Below, piece after piece: positions 43,925-56,933 of a stretch of DNA of 64,000 nt. The translations under genes were made by a program, and so were the position numbers. The stretch is taken from the NCBI GenBank assembly GCA_032358255.1, contig JAULBX010002224.1, positions 62,001-126,000 on the forward strand, written 5' to 3'. A model generated the notes under the pieces. It did no database searches. It saw nothing but the letters and a program-made list of their open reading frames with translations, and was not told where the DNA came from. This stretch comes from Heterotrichella gracilis (Eukaryota > Sar > Xanthophyceae > Tribonematales > Xanthonemataceae). Position 1 is the first letter of the stretch. Every line of letters begins with the position of its first letter.

Positions 43925-45631
43925 ATGCCCTTCCACCTGCAACAGTTTCTTTCAGCTTCAGTCGACCCTACCGTAAGATCAGCTGTTACTCACCTCGATA
44001 ACTTCCCATCCAACGTGACAGCCTGTCTGGTATCGGGTGCAGAGCGCAGGTAGGGCATGGCATGGCACCGAGACACCCTGCCCTGGTTTGGTCAGCTGCC
44101 CAGTGAGCCCTCACATCCACAACGCTCCTAAACCCTGACCCTAAACCCTGCTTGTGGCATGCAGTGGAAAGACATCCCTGCTTTTCCACTATGCATACAG
44201 CATAGCCAGGGCAGGAGGCGATGTGGTGTTCATCTGCCACAAGAGCAAGGTGGAGTGCGTGCCACCACTGCTGCCATACGGGGTGACGAAAGACGATGCA
44301 GCCTACTCCAGGATAGAGATGCGGTATGTGTGGATGCTGCAGATCTTGTGCACAGACAGTAAAACCCTTATGCTAGGGTATTAGTTTTTTTCTTCAAATT
44401 GGTGAAGAAAATTGCACCCCCGGTTACAGGTACCTAGAGACCGCGGCTGACCTACAGCGCTATGCAGGGTGTATACATCTGAAACAGACTCTACCCCACG
44501 CCATAGTAGTGGATGATTTGCATGCCTTCATCAGCAAGGTGGGTATTGCAGCTGTTTTGTGGCTCAAGCCACATGTGTACGCCCATGGCAGCTGGCAGCT
44601 GGTTCCACAACCCACATCCAAATGCTTACTTGCCTGTACATGACTGCTGTAGACTGCACAAACAAGCAAGAAGTCAAGGGACGAGGTGCTGGTGAAGACC
44701 CTGGGGCACCTCAATGAGGCAGCATCATTCATCAGGTACACGCAACCCTGCAAAATGGAGCATTTAGAGTTGCTCAACATCAGTACTGGCTGACAGTGAT
44801 GTCCATCAGCCGACCAGCAGTTGCCTCAATCACGGCCTGTACATATTCAGAGGCAAATAACAATGCCATGTATGGTTCCAGGACAAGGACTGGGCAATGC
44901 AGTCTGGTGGTGTCGGATCTGAGTGGATCAGAGGGCCCACGGTCTATGTACCTCAGCCAGAGGTGGCTCCCGCTGACGCTGCATGTGCAAGGTACGCCAT
45001 GATATCACCCTCCAGCATCAGCTCTGGTTTTGCTGCTCATGCCCAGGTGTACGGGCACCCAATTCGAGTAATGTAATAGGTGACAAACACGCTGCTGACA
45101 TTTGAAAATATGTGAACAGCTTTCATAGTACCAAGACCAGGGCACCTTATTGACTAAAACATCCACGTTGTTCGGCCCTATCCAGAATTCATTTCAAAAT
45201 GAGATACATATCTGTAATTGCTGAAACCTCACAAGGGTTGAATATATTCGCACCTGGTTATCACATATTGCACAAAGTTTTGGGAATGGTCCATTGTTTG
45301 GGCTGAACATGAACCCTTATCAGGCCCAAATCGGCTTCTAAAAGCAAGGGTCATAAGATAATTAATTGGACCTACTATTATCTAATTATTCTTGCTACAA
45401 GGCCAAAAAACATCTAACAAACTTTAAAGGCATGCCAGACACCAGTAAGCAGCATCCTAACACAGGCATCCACCCGGTGCAGTGATGGATGGCTCCATGG
45501 TGCTCCATGCGCTGCCCAACCCGGCTGTCAGCATGGCCACCTCCTGCCTGACAAGGTTGCAGTTCACCCTGTCCAACTCGATGCTGCAGCTTCAGGCAAT
45601 CCAAGGCGCGGAAGCTGCCGATGCGCACTAG
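43925..45631 (+). CDS. Small RecA-fold P-loop ATPase, SWSAP1-like
   Basis: Probable recombination mediator related to SWSAP1, a RAD51-paralogue-like partner of SWS1 in the Shu complex. Exons: 43925-44049, 44165-44323, 44430-44538, 44653-44735, 44882-44991, 45483-45631; phases close, 244 residues, near the size of animal SWSAP1. Walker A is GAERSGKTS, with the Ser codon split by intron 1. LLFHYAYSIARAGGDVVFIC follows, as expected for the first RecA strands. Walker B is the hydrophobic run HAIVVDDLHAF. The last two exons show the RecA-core beta pattern (CSLVVSDLSG, RWLPLTLHVQG). There is no SWIM or DNA-loop motif that I can identify. A generic RecA/KaiC-like ATPase remains possible. Confidence 0.68.
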
Positions 45632-46147
45632 GTGTACAGAGGGAGGGGAATGGAGGGGGAGGGGAGGGTTGCTTTCTTTCTTTGAATCTCTGGGGTGACA
45701 TTTGGGGCAAAGATATCACAGTGCATTGGGTGATTGCGTATGGCTTGCCGTTACATGGTGCCACCTTGGAGTTTGCCCGTCGTTATGGTACTGTATGGGC
45801 ATTTCTTTTGCGCTGGTGGGCCCCCGTTGCGGTTTGCCGGGGCTTACTTGACCGCTTTTGCACGTGGTGACAAACCCTGCTGAGGGTATATGCTAACAGG
45901 GTGGAAGCTGGTCTCACCAATTGTAACTGTGGCACATAACTGCCATCGGACCAGGACTAGACAGTAACTGTGGAAGGGCAATGCTTATACGGTACTCAAG
46001 CTTTCCTGATAGAGCCTTTGCAAACATCCCCACCACATACCTTCGTTGTATATTTGCCTCTACCTCGGCAAAGAGACACGACTTTGCAGTGCAAGTGGTA
46101 AGCCTGTTGCGCCTGCAAAGTAGTATCGTGTGATAAGATGTGGCGCA
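45632..46147. other. Intergenic region, SWSAP1-like / J-domain gene
   Basis: About 515 bp between same-strand genes. It contains a GGGAGGGGAATGGAGGGGGAGGGGAG-type G-rich run right after the stop codon. No gene was recognised. Confidence 0.45.
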
Positions 46148-49100
46148 ATGTGGCGAGCAATTGTCCGTTTGCAAAAGCTCGCTAGCTTGGGAACAGGCTC
46201 ACACGTTGGGCACCTACCCTGCCTTCGGGGCTTCGCAAACCTTGGTCCTACGCCTCCCAACCTGTATAAGATATTCGACGTCAGTCACAACGCCAGTACC
46301 GAAGACATAAAGGCCGCGTTCAGACAGGTAAGTTTAGTCATGCACATGCATGCATGGTGGGCACTTGCATGCATATGCTCAGATCGCATTGTCCAGATTC
46401 TGACTTGCCTGGAACGGCGGTGGTTGGCAGAGAGTAAAACAGCTGCATCCAGACGCCAACAAAAACTACGATACGGACCAGAAAGGTGCTTTCCTTCAGT
46501 TATTGGCAGCTTACAAGGTAAACATCTAGCAATCTAGCTTGGCTGTGCAGTGGGGAGGCAGTGGGAAAGTACGACACAACCAGGTTTGTGAACCTGTGTG
46601 CTGCTGCCAGGTGTTGATAGATCCACACAAGAGGAGAATGTACGACCTGGGTCAGTCAGACGAGGCCAGCCAGGTCCTGCGCACTGCAGCTCAACAGGCC
46701 GCAGACCCCTCGTAAGTGGCCTGCCCACCCCTTGCGGTACAGTTTGCAGTTTCATGTGTGCACCCGGAGGGATGCAATCACCAACGTTGGCCACATGCCA
46801 TGCATGCGGTTGCCAGGTGGCAGCCCCACGTCAACCTAGCAATAGCCCTGCGTACCTACCAACCTTTGGCAAAGCATCCTCTCTGGCCTTCCCATCCTGA
46901 ACCATCACCTGTCGCCTGCCAACAGTTTCTGCACTGCCACCGCCATCCATTCTGATACATCACCCTGCAGGTATGACATCAACGACATCCCTGAGTGGAG
47001 CTGGGGCATGCCTGGCTGGATCAAGCAGCTGCGACAGGTAAGCAAGTTTGTCCATTTCAGATTGGCATGCCTGCCCACCGGCATGCTTTGATATACCTCA
47101 CCCCAGCCCAAGAGCCAAGGCTTGGCTTTCCTGACACTGATTCCAATGTGGCGGATGGTGGCCAACCAGTGGTGATCCATGGCCATGGGATGGCTGTATG
47201 ACCGGTCTATGCAGATCACTCTTGTTGCCCTTGCTTGCTTGGCATGTAGCTGTAGCACCACCACCTGTTCTACCTTTGCTGAAATTCCTCGGAACACAGC
47301 ACAGCACCATGGCACCCGCCAGGACGAGCAGACCTCCCGCCTGCTGGTGTTATAACTTCCATGCTCCCCATGCTGCGCCAGGTGGACCCCTCTAACCAAA
47401 ATCAGCTGGACAAGCTGCGTGCGCAGCTGACAGACGAGTTCCGGCGCGCGCTGCTGCACGCCTACGTGGGCCCACGCCTGACCCGCCAGGAGGCACACTT
47501 CCCCGACTGCTTTGAGGCGGAGGAGCGGTCTGTGCCGGGGCTGGGGGAGGTGCTGCACGTGGTGTCGGGGAGGCAGCTGCTGGGTGTGGTGAAGCAGCGG
47601 GAGGTGGCGGCGCTGAGTGCAGGTGGGAAGGAAGCAGGGACCACGTGGTAGGGCGCATGAGCCATGTGTTGATTGGTTTGGCTTCCATGTTATCAAAATG
47701 TGGGTGTAGATTGGATGCGGATGGGATGGGGGCAATCTTGGCTGCTGCCAGGAGGACTTTAATATATCACGATGTGATGTATTCAAGTCCTCCTGCTGCT
47801 GCTACATTGTTCACAGAAATCCGGCAAAAGCACGGCATGTGCATGGCATTTGCAACCCGACTCATGCATGAGGTGTCTGAGCGTATCTGTATCATATCCT
47901 TTGTCATTTTGCTTTGCTATGTGGGTGTTGCATTTCTCGCCTCGTCCTTTGACCGTTTTGCATATGGTTCTTTTCATATGGTATAACAGCTTCTAATTAA
48001 TTGTTGAAGTTTACAAACAAATAAAGCAAGTACAACCGCTGTTGAATAATAGGCAATGAAATTGCGAGCATTTTAACTATTTTAGTGATGTGTTATTTTG
48101 ATTCGTAATTTTATTTTATTTTTTAACTTGTGATGACGTTGAAATTACAATAGGTTTCTGCAGGTTTTGGCAGCTTGCACTTCCCTTGAATCACGTGGCA
48201 TTTGCATCATGCAGAGGAACAGGAGCTAATGCTGTCCCAGCAGCACCTTGCCCGCCTGGCATCATCTGCACAGGCAGGCCCATCAGACAGCAACATTGCC
48301 ATGGGCACCCTGCGCGGCACCAACCACCTCAGCCAGCCGCACGCCGGGTCACCGCATGGCAGCAGACAGCAGCCACAACCATCAGCATCCCCACAGGAGG
48401 CAGATGGCGCCAATCCCGGGGAGCCAGTGGTTTTGGACCTGTGGATGGATGACGAGCTTGCTGGCACAGCTGTCAGGAAGGCCGCACCTGGCAAGGGCAG
48501 CTTGGTGGATTTTTATAGAGGCGGGCAGTTGCAGGCATCGCTGTTCGGGGATCAGCTGCACAACCCTGCTGGGGACGTCACCCACAGGTGCAGCTGAGCA
48601 TGCGGCAGGTCCCCGGTCCATGAGGCATTGACCTTGCATGCTGCATGACATTGCAAGCTTGCGTGCTGGGGATGGGTGGCATTGTCATCATGATCAGCAA
48701 TTGTAAGCGTCGCTTGCCAGGATCATTGTGTTGCTGGAGGCATGCCATGAAGCATATCGCTGTGCGAATCTCGTCATGTGGAAATGATGTGCTGATATGA
48801 TCACGTCAAATGATTTGTGGTCGTGCAGGGCGCTGCGAGTGGTGTCTCCCATGGTGCGCAGCATTCACTTCATGGCGGTGGGAGGCACCGACGGCAACAC
48901 GTGTGTGTGCCGCTGCCGCCGCGCCTGGCTGCCCCCATCCTACCTGTGGCTCTTCCCCCCTCGGGCCCCCACCCACGACTGCGGCGGGTGGTACTTTGAG
49001 TGGGCAGGCCACAGCCTGGCGCACAAGGAGGGGTGGCTGGACCCAGCGGTGTTTGTGCTGGTGGCTGCCCTGGATGCGGTGCAGAGGGAGGAGGAGTTTG

Positions 49101-49210
49101 GGGGCACGCGCTCGGGTCTGGCAGCCAGCTTGATGACATATGCACGGGAGCAGTCCTCGTGGTGGCTGGGCTTGAGGCGCTTCCATGGGTTCAGGAAGCG
49201 CAGGAGCTAG
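46148..49210 (+). CDS. Mitochondrial-type J-domain (DnaJ) protein with a long uncharacterised C-terminal region
   Basis: Co-chaperone that should stimulate an Hsp70. Exons: 46148-46327, 46431-46517, 46611-46711, 46971-47037, 47382-47622, 48215-48587, 48829-49210; phases close, 476 residues. The start is Arg-rich and lacks acidic residues (MWRAIVRLQKLASL), a likely mitochondrial presequence. The J domain follows: LYKIFDVSHNASTEDIKAAF, then the catalytic HPD in VKQLHPDANKNYD, then IDPHKRRMYDLG. Downstream is WSWGMPGWIKQLRQ, a Pro/Ser/Gln-rich linker, and a Cys/Trp-rich C-terminal domain (VCRCRRAWLPPSYLWLFPP, HDCGGWYFEWAGHSL). That domain resembles no family I can name. The protein ends FRKRRS. 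The next gene downstream also encodes a J protein. Confidence 0.82.
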
Positions 49211-50402
49211 CGGGGGGTGGTTAGACGATGCGTGGAGGGGTCCTGGCAGCAGCATATATTGCTGCCCTGTTGAGGCTGTTGGATACGGAAGTCCCAATTT
49301 CTTAAAATCACTTCGGCTACCTGCTGCCTCCCACACGTGGGCCTCCCCTGTGCCTCCACTTCCTTCTGCACCTTTGCCAAACCGTCTTACTGGCAAGTAA
49401 ACCACAAACTGGTCGATGTCCGAGAAAACCCTTGCTGAGGGTTTCCTGGCTGTTGAACAGTCTGAAGCTTGAAGCTTGAAGCTTGACCAGAGGTTGGCAA
49501 GCACTCGTTGTTCGCTCATTCACAGCAAAGTTTGGCCTCGGTGTAGCCAATTTTGAGTGCCTGTAACCGTGATCAAGCACTCCCAACAGCGGAAGTCCCC
49601 CGCAAAAGGACTCTGCGAGTTGACGACCTGCTGCGGGTGTTCATACTGATTAAAATAAAATTACAAACCAAATTGAAAGCTAAGCAGCAAGCAGGAAGCA
49701 AAGCACGTTTGCGACTGGAACGTCACCAGGTAGGCCCACCGGTGTGCAATTTCACCCTACATGCGCAAAATGCCGAACAATTGAGCCCCTTGTATTGCAT
49801 ACAAGGGTTTGGAAAACTGCAGTAGAGTCCTTCAACATCCAAACTTCTGGACCAGTTTATCCAGCAATCACCAGCTCAGGGACACACTCACGGTGGTGTC
49901 AGCCAAACCAAGTCCACCTTGCTCAGTTTGAAAGCACTTCACTTGCACTGCCATAGTCAACCGTTCAGTGCTCGTGCCAACTGGCATATCGGAGTTCTGC
50001 ATGTTCCTGTCTGTGAAATGTCTGCTTGGGAGCAGCGCTAGGTTCAGGATTTGGTGACAGTCATGCATTGGACGTTGGGACTCTAGTCAACACATGCTTC
50101 AGTACCAAGCTAGAGCACCATACACAGTAAAATTTTCACCTTCATCGTTGGAAACCTGTACATTCAGCTTGTAAGCAAGTCCTTGCGTCCACTGGCCCAC
50201 TTTCATTCCACCAAACTTCCAATCATTTGCAATCACTGCAATGAAACCCTCAAATATTGTGTTAGTGATCAAGTAGCTCACAAGCTCACATGTTCACTGT
50301 AGGAGGACAACCGCATAGCAAACCCTTGAGCTGAGGGGTGTGGGGCCAAGCACTGCTGGCAGCAGCCCTGTCAACATGCGCCGATAGTTCGGTGGCGCTA
50401 GG
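49211..50402. other. 1.2 kb intergenic region between the two J-protein genes
   Basis: Between same-strand genes. It holds a GAAGCTT triple repeat at about 49463-49484 and no recognisable exon. Confidence 0.45.
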
Positions 50403-52368
50403 ATGTCACAGGCTATTGCTGTTGATAGTCTGGAGACACGCAAGGACCCATATGAGGTGCTTTTGTTGACCACCTGTACAGAAGGGTCACTCTTGGTCAC
50501 TAGACCCACCAGGGCACTCGAGTCATGCAGCAGTGGGTTACAAGGCATGTACCTCCTGCAGGTCCTTGGTGTAGACAAAACCGCCACCGAGGAAAGCATC
50601 AGAGGAGCATACAGGAAGCTGGCCCTCAAGTACCATCCTGACAAAAATCAGAATGATGAGGAGGCGTCCCGTAAGTTCACAGAGGTGTCACAGGCATACA
50701 ATATTGTGGGGGACCCTGAACGACGCAGGAAGTATGATGTTGGTGGATATGGCAGCCTGGAAGCAGCTGACTTTGAGGTAGAGGTGGACTTGTCTTCCCT
50801 GGGAGTGGTGAACACAGCACTTGCAGCCATGTGCTCAAGGCTAGGTGAGTCAATTGAGTGACTACAGCTGTGTCTTCTTGGCCAGCCTGTTTAAGTGGGA
50901 CTGTGCTGTCTGTCGCTTGCATCTCAGCCTGCACCACTCACTGTGGCACTGGGTTGTGCAGGGATGCCTATCAAGACCGCTGTCGCCCCTCACATATTGG
51001 AAGCAGCTTACGATGGCAATTTCACTGCATTTCCATTGGATTTTGGGGAGACGGTGACAGACGAGGTATTTAACATGTTTCTCTTGCAGAATGCAATTTT
51101 GCATTGCTTTGCATTACATCCCTGGTTGTAACAAAAGAACTGGTTCATACCACCTTCAGGCCAGACTAACTCACACGCAGCGTCTCCATGCATGGCCATT
51201 CCTTGCATCCCCATGACTGCATGCCACAAGATGTAGCCCATGTTGTTGCCCCAACTTGGTCTGAATCCTGCCTCGCTTTGTAGCTGAAGAAGCAAGGCGT
51301 GCAATTTTATGAGCTGACTGTCACGCCAGAGCACCTGGAGGCAGGATTTGTGGTAGCAGCCAGCTCTACCACCAACTCGCGGTTCAAGGTGCTTTTATTT
51401 GAACAAGTTGGAGATGGGGCATGGGAGCTGGTGTTGCAGGAAGACAGCAGACAGGTCAAGAAGACATCGGTGGCTGGCCTGTATTTTCTCAACTTTGACA
51501 CCTACACCATCCCACCCAAGCTGCTGAACCCCGAGCATTTGGATGAACTGGATGCCACCTTGTTCAAGAAGCTGGAGAACATGCGGCAACGAGAAACTGT
51601 CAAGCTGCGGCCAGGAAAGATTGTCGTCGCTGTGTATGGCGACAACTGGTATGTCATGGTCATGCTGCTGGGGGTGGCGCTACGTTGTTCGTCGCTGTGG
51701 CGCATGTTGTTCATGGCTGTGGCGCACAGGCATCCACAGTGTGGTTCTCATTCTGTCCAGGTTCAAGAAGGTGCAGTACACGCTGACAACTATCGCATCA
51801 ACCAACGCGAGTACCACAAACAACCTTCGTGAAACTGAGGCCAAGCTCATGGACAAGATTGTAGAGCTCCAGAAGTTTGAGCAAGAATTCAGACAGGTAA
51901 TTATATTGTAAATGCATTCCACGAGGTTTTGCCATTGCGTACACTGTGTTACTGCTCATAGGTTTATTTGCTGCGGTGCGAAGGCAACCAAAATAAAATA
52001 TTTTGACTGTGTGATGACTGCAGGCGCAAGCACAGTACATTGCATGCTGCGAGCGATTCCAACGGGAGCAAAGAGAAGTGGACGAACTGTTGAAAGAGAG
52101 AGACAAGGCGTACCTACATCTGCTTGCCGCACCCCCCCAAGCTTCGCATTCTCGCAGCAACTCTGATGCTGTTGGACCACCAGCTCCCAGTGTCAGTGCC
52201 AGTGTCAGTGGGTTTGCCAAGGCATTTGCATGGCCGCAAGGGGTTGGGCAGGCACCGGCAGCGGAGGGCAATCCAGGGGCTGGTGCAGAGAACGACACAG
52301 CAGAGGAGGCGATCAAACGCTCAGCTTTTGGTGTGCCCTTCAAGAAGTTCTTCTCAAGGGAGAAGTGA
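50403..52368 (+). CDS. ARG1: ARG1-like J-domain protein (Altered Response to Gravity family)
   Basis: Orthologue-like member of the plant ARG1 J-protein family, implicated in land plants in gravity signalling and membrane trafficking. Exons: 50403-50456, 50562-50844, 50962-51065, 51284-51648, 51761-51896, 52024-52368; phases close, 428 residues, close to the 410 of Arabidopsis ARG1. The J domain has DPYEVLGVDKTATEESIRGA and the HPD in LALKYHPDKNQND. The family-specific middle follows: VDLSSLGVVNTALAAM, then MPIKTAVAPHILEAAYDG and LKKQGVQFYELTVTPEHLEAG. Then come AVYGDNWFKKVQYTL and a coiled coil (LMDKIVELQKFEQEF, CERFQREQREVDELLKERD). The C-terminus is low complexity and ends FKKFFSREK. The function in a unicellular alga is unknown. 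Confidence 0.93.
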
Positions 52369-53518
52369 AGCAGACGGTGTCACTGTTTTGCTTGTTAATG
52401 CCCCACTGTGTTACTGATGGTGAATGGTACTGCCAAGTACTGGCAACCAGGTCAAATTGGGCTGTTTTCCTGGGTCAAACGTGTTCAACCACTGTCATTG
52501 CGTTCCTTTTCTTCTCAAAGTATTGCACGTTCTATTCTTTTGTTGGGTTTCTGGCTTCTTCTATCCCGCCATGGCATGCCCAACATTCCCAACATTCTGC
52601 CCATTGCAATCCCAAAATTGCTGCCCATATCTTATGTACCTCCCTGAAGCAGTGCTGGAAACGGCACTAGAGCCCTTTTGCAGGCCGACTGCACTTCCAA
52701 ATTGACTATGTGATAACAGCACCAGCACACATCGGTTGGCAGGCAATTGGCCACACCCCTAGTGACCAACAGGGTATTGTGTAACAGAACGGCCACCACA
52801 GCAAAATTGGTGGGGCTGAACCACGGCCTAATGATACCTGCTATATGCCCCAGCTGGGCATTTACCGGTGCTCGTCGTCGAGTCACATGCATGCATGCAT
52901 CTCACCTTGCCACATTCCCAGTCAAAACCCATTAGACACAAGCAGACCTTCCCTGTCTCCATACGTCCATGCATACGCGCTGTGGCTCGCAGCAAGCTCA
53001 TACAGCTCCCCCGGGTTTGTGGGTCTTGTATCACAGCGCCTCGTCAGGCAAGGCGGCCCCTGACAGATATCAAACCCCAGACACAATTTGGTCAGAAGCT
53101 ATAACCAGTCACCACCTGGGTACTCGTTATTGCCTGAGTACGGCACTCGAAACCAGTCGCTGGGTGCACTTCTCTATTGCAATACGTTTGTCGGGTTTAC
53201 CTGTTTGTGCCAAGGGGTGCGTGCATGCATCACGGGGTTCCGTCGGTGACGAGGAGAGGGTTGCGCAAAGTTACCAGGACAGATCAAACATCTGGCAGAC
53301 GAGGTTGTCCTTCGAGTTGCTTGAAACAGCTGCTGTAAAGGACGCCTTTTCTCCCAGCTTCTAACCAGATTTTGCTGTGCATGCATGCATAAGCCCACCC
53401 ACGTTGATATTGCTCTTAGCTTCCACTTATAGAGAGTGAAGCACGCTTTGAGCCTGTCAGCTGACAGATCTGCTAGCATCACTCACTTAGCGAGGCTTGG
53501 CGATCCTCTTTGTTGGAC
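52369..53518. other. 1.15 kb intergenic region
   Basis: Downstream of the ARG1-like gene and upstream of Mo25. It contains ATGCATGCATGCATC near 52887-52901 and again near 53381-53393. No gene was recognised. Confidence 0.45.
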
Positions 53519-55289
53519 ATGCACTTGAACCAGATGGCCCAGCATAATCCCCTCAAGAACCTCATAAACATCATGAAGAAGAAGCCACCACCGGAGCTGG
53601 TGGCAAAGATGGAGGCAGCATTTGCAAAGACAGAGTCAGATGGCAACGCGGACCGGACCAGCGAGGATCTGGGCAAGTACTTCAACTACTGCAAAGCCTA
53701 TCTGTTTGGGACAGAGGAGGTGCCACCCCACAAGGAGACAGCCATGCAGCTGGTCCAAGAGGCGTGCAAAACCCAGCTGTTGTGGCACATTGTTCTGCAC
53801 CTGGAGGCCCTACCGTTTGAAACCAAGAAGGACGCAGCCCAAGTGTTTGGTGCGATCGTCAAGGCAGAAAACCATGGGCAGTTCCCGGGCTCAGCGTACC
53901 TCCAGCAGCACCCAGAAGTGCTGCACAAGCTCTTCCAAGGGTGGGTATTCGATGTTGCATTGGTTCGTTCTCACATTTTGCATTTCTGGGCATTCAGAGA
54001 TGACTCGGGTTTCACATCCACAGGTCCGACAACCCAGAGATAGCCTCATTCTGTGGGCAAATGCTGCGTGATGCTATTCGGCAAGAGCTGGTGGCCAAGT
54101 GAGTTGGTTTGCTAGTGGGTGGGTGGTTGCTAGACCCTGCACACTGTTGCCTGATTTGCGTGGGCCAACACATCTGGCAACCCCTGCAGGAAGGTGCTTG
54201 AAAGCACCTGGTTCTATGACTTTTTTGACAAGGTGGAGGTTTCCAACTTTGAGATTGCGTCTGATGCGTTCACAACGCTGAAGGTTGGTGGGACCCTGCT
54301 GTGAGCTGTGGTAACATGTCTGGAGGTGCACATCATGTGCGCAAAACTGTGGGCCACTCTGTTGCACCAAAGATTTTGAATTCAAAAGTAAAATCTGCAG
54401 GACCTCCTCACTCGCCACAAAGCCCTGGTAGCAAGCTGGCTAGCTACCAGCTACGACCAGGTGCGTTCACATTGTTTTGTCAGATCATTTATGGATCATG
54501 CTAACAGCGGGTCGCGTTGCTGACATGTTGCCGGTTCCCAGTTCTTTGCAGCATACACAAAGCTGCTCAAGTCAGACAACTACGTGACCCGCCGCCAATC
54601 GTTGAAGGTACACCAGGCAGTGTGATATGTTTGCTGGGCATGCACCTGAGTTGCTGCAATCCAGTGCCATGGTGCAATGCGGAAGAAAAAACGACGTTCA
54701 TTAGGGTCCCACATGTGCTGCATACATGTGCATGGTTGTGCAAATCTGAAAAATGGGGTGCGTTTTATGATGCAGCTTCTGGGGGAGCTTCTGTTGGACA
54801 GGCCCAACGTGAAGATCATGATGCGGTATGTGTCTGATGTGGGCAACCTCATCCTCATGATGAACCTGCTGAGGGACTCGTCCAAGAGCATCCAGTTTGA
54901 GGCCTTCCACGTCTTCAAAGTGTTTGTTGCCAACCCTAACAAGACCGCGGAAATGGTGGACATTCTGGCTAACAACAAGGACAAGCTTGTCAAGTACCTG
55001 GGAGACTTCCAGAATGACAAAGGTGGGCATACTCTCACATTCGCATTTGTTTGAAAGGGGGAAGTCCTGTAGCAATGATGTACATTGAACAATTCTGCAT
55101 ATGATGAACCAGGCCTCAGAGCATGTAGCTCCTCCTGCTTGTAGCATCATTATTATTGCACATCACATGCACAGGCAGGCAGGCTTCAGTAGCTGATGTG
55201 CATGCATGTTTTCCGCAGATGACGAGCAGTTCAGAGAAGAAAAGGCAGTCATCATTAAGGAGATCTCCACACTGGAGTCAAGCAAGTAG
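53519..55289 (+). CDS. Mo25/CAB39-like scaffold protein
   Basis: Armadillo/HEAT-like scaffold that activates STE20/germinal-centre kinases, as Mo25 does with STRAD-LKB1 or MST kinases. Exons: 53519-53940, 54024-54098, 54190-54283, 54401-54460, 54542-54607, 54776-55022, 55219-55289; phases close, 344 residues, the normal family length. Family sequence is clear along its length: [113 protein letters not shown] and [17 protein letters not shown]. An in-frame ATG 15 bases downstream (53534) could be used instead of the first. Confidence 0.94.
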
Positions 55290-56933
55290 GGTGCATGCGT
55301 CCTGCAGCGGCTACCACTTCACAACGTTCATATGGGGGGTCTCTACCTATCTCATAATGTCTTTGATGCGGCATCAAATCAATGCGCCATGTCAGCACTG
55401 CTGAGCAGCAACAGCACACACCAAAGGTGACACACTCACTCTGGAGCAATTGTGGAATTGGCCCAGGTGTGGAAAGTGCGCCAGTTATTGTCCATTTCTA
55501 ATGGAGCGGGCACTCACCTCAGTTTGAGGCTATGCCCAACAGCACCCGTAGTGTGTTCTGTTGACCACTTGGGAATGCTTCAAGCTTTTTGCTTTTTCTC
55601 CCTCTTCCTCTCGCCTCACCAAGATTGTTAACTTGCAAGGATTTGCCATAGACGCTGTTTAAACTGCTGGCAAGAACATTCGCACCAATTATAGGAAGCA
55701 CAAAGTGCGTCAAGTACATGCAGTGGTGCTCATACAGTTGTGGTGCTAGTTGTTCCATGTTGGCTCCGCATTTGTGCTGTTGATGGTTGATTGCAGGGTG
55801 TTATACAGTATCACCCTAGTAATTACGATTCAGGGCTGTGGACATCCCTTATCCTATCCTGCACCAGGTGCTTACAAGCCATGATGTTCACTCCAGCCAA
55901 GACTGTAGCACACACCATCCCAGTTGTTACCAGTGTGACATTGCTTAGATTTAGCGTTGAGCTAGCAGCATCATACCACGTTGAATATCTATTATCAGTG
56001 GCATGTAATTCCTTATAAACTTGTAGTTACCATTCATCATGGTATGGTGGCATGTGTCCTTCATGTTGCACGCAATGGACAGGTTGCCATTGCGCATGGA
56101 TGGTACCCGTTCCAGCACGCGCGGTGCACATGGCGTGCCATATTCCACTGGTTGCTGCCCGGCCTATGTCTATGTCTGCAAACATTGCTGGCAGTGGCTG
56201 ATGGACAGTAGCATGCCAAACCCCGTGGCCTGCTAGTATGGAGCTGAGCAAAAAACTGCAGGAATCCGCTGGCGTGCATTCCCATGCCCTCGTGCATTCA
56301 AGGAACCTTGTCTTCCTTTCCTTACTTCTTGTTGCTGCAGGGTGGGTGCCAACGCAGCTGCACCTTACCCCACTGGAGATACCGGTACCCTGACAAACCT
56401 GCATATACTTGGTTTAACCCAGACAATGAATGTCTGGGCTGGTAAATACTCAAAGCAAGTGCAAATTGCCTTGGGGTCCTGCAATGCCAGGCTGTAGAGC
56501 ATCAGGGCCATGTCACAAGGCACTCAGTATATATGAGTATAAGCATGTGGATTTGTGGCAGGATAGTGCATACTATGTGGCACAGAGTGCACCGCCGGCA
56601 GTACCAAATGAGTGAATGCGTTGCCAATGTGGCACACCAAAGTTCAGTGGGGGGGGAATAGTGGGATCACAAAAAAAATAAAGTTTTATTACAGTTTTCG
56701 CCCAGCTTATTCGCAATGCCCAATAGCTCAGCTGTTTCAACCAGTGTTTACAATTCCATACTATCCTATCATTTCGCTTGCCTTGCCTATGTATCAGCCA
56801 GGCACATAAGGCTGACGATCCGAATGTTATATGCATGCATATACACATGCATGCATACGTGGGTGTAATCTTGGTCAACCGAGGCAAGTAGGTTGCAATC
56901 GAAAAACACCGTTTTTAAGACATTGAATGACCC
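55290..56933. other. 1.6 kb intergenic region without a recognised gene
   Basis: Between Mo25 and the dienoyl-CoA isomerase gene. Short open frames only, with no recognisable motifs. It has 5'-ATGCATGCATATACACATGCATGCAT near 56830-56855 and a T/A-rich stretch near 56670-56690. Confidence 0.45.
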
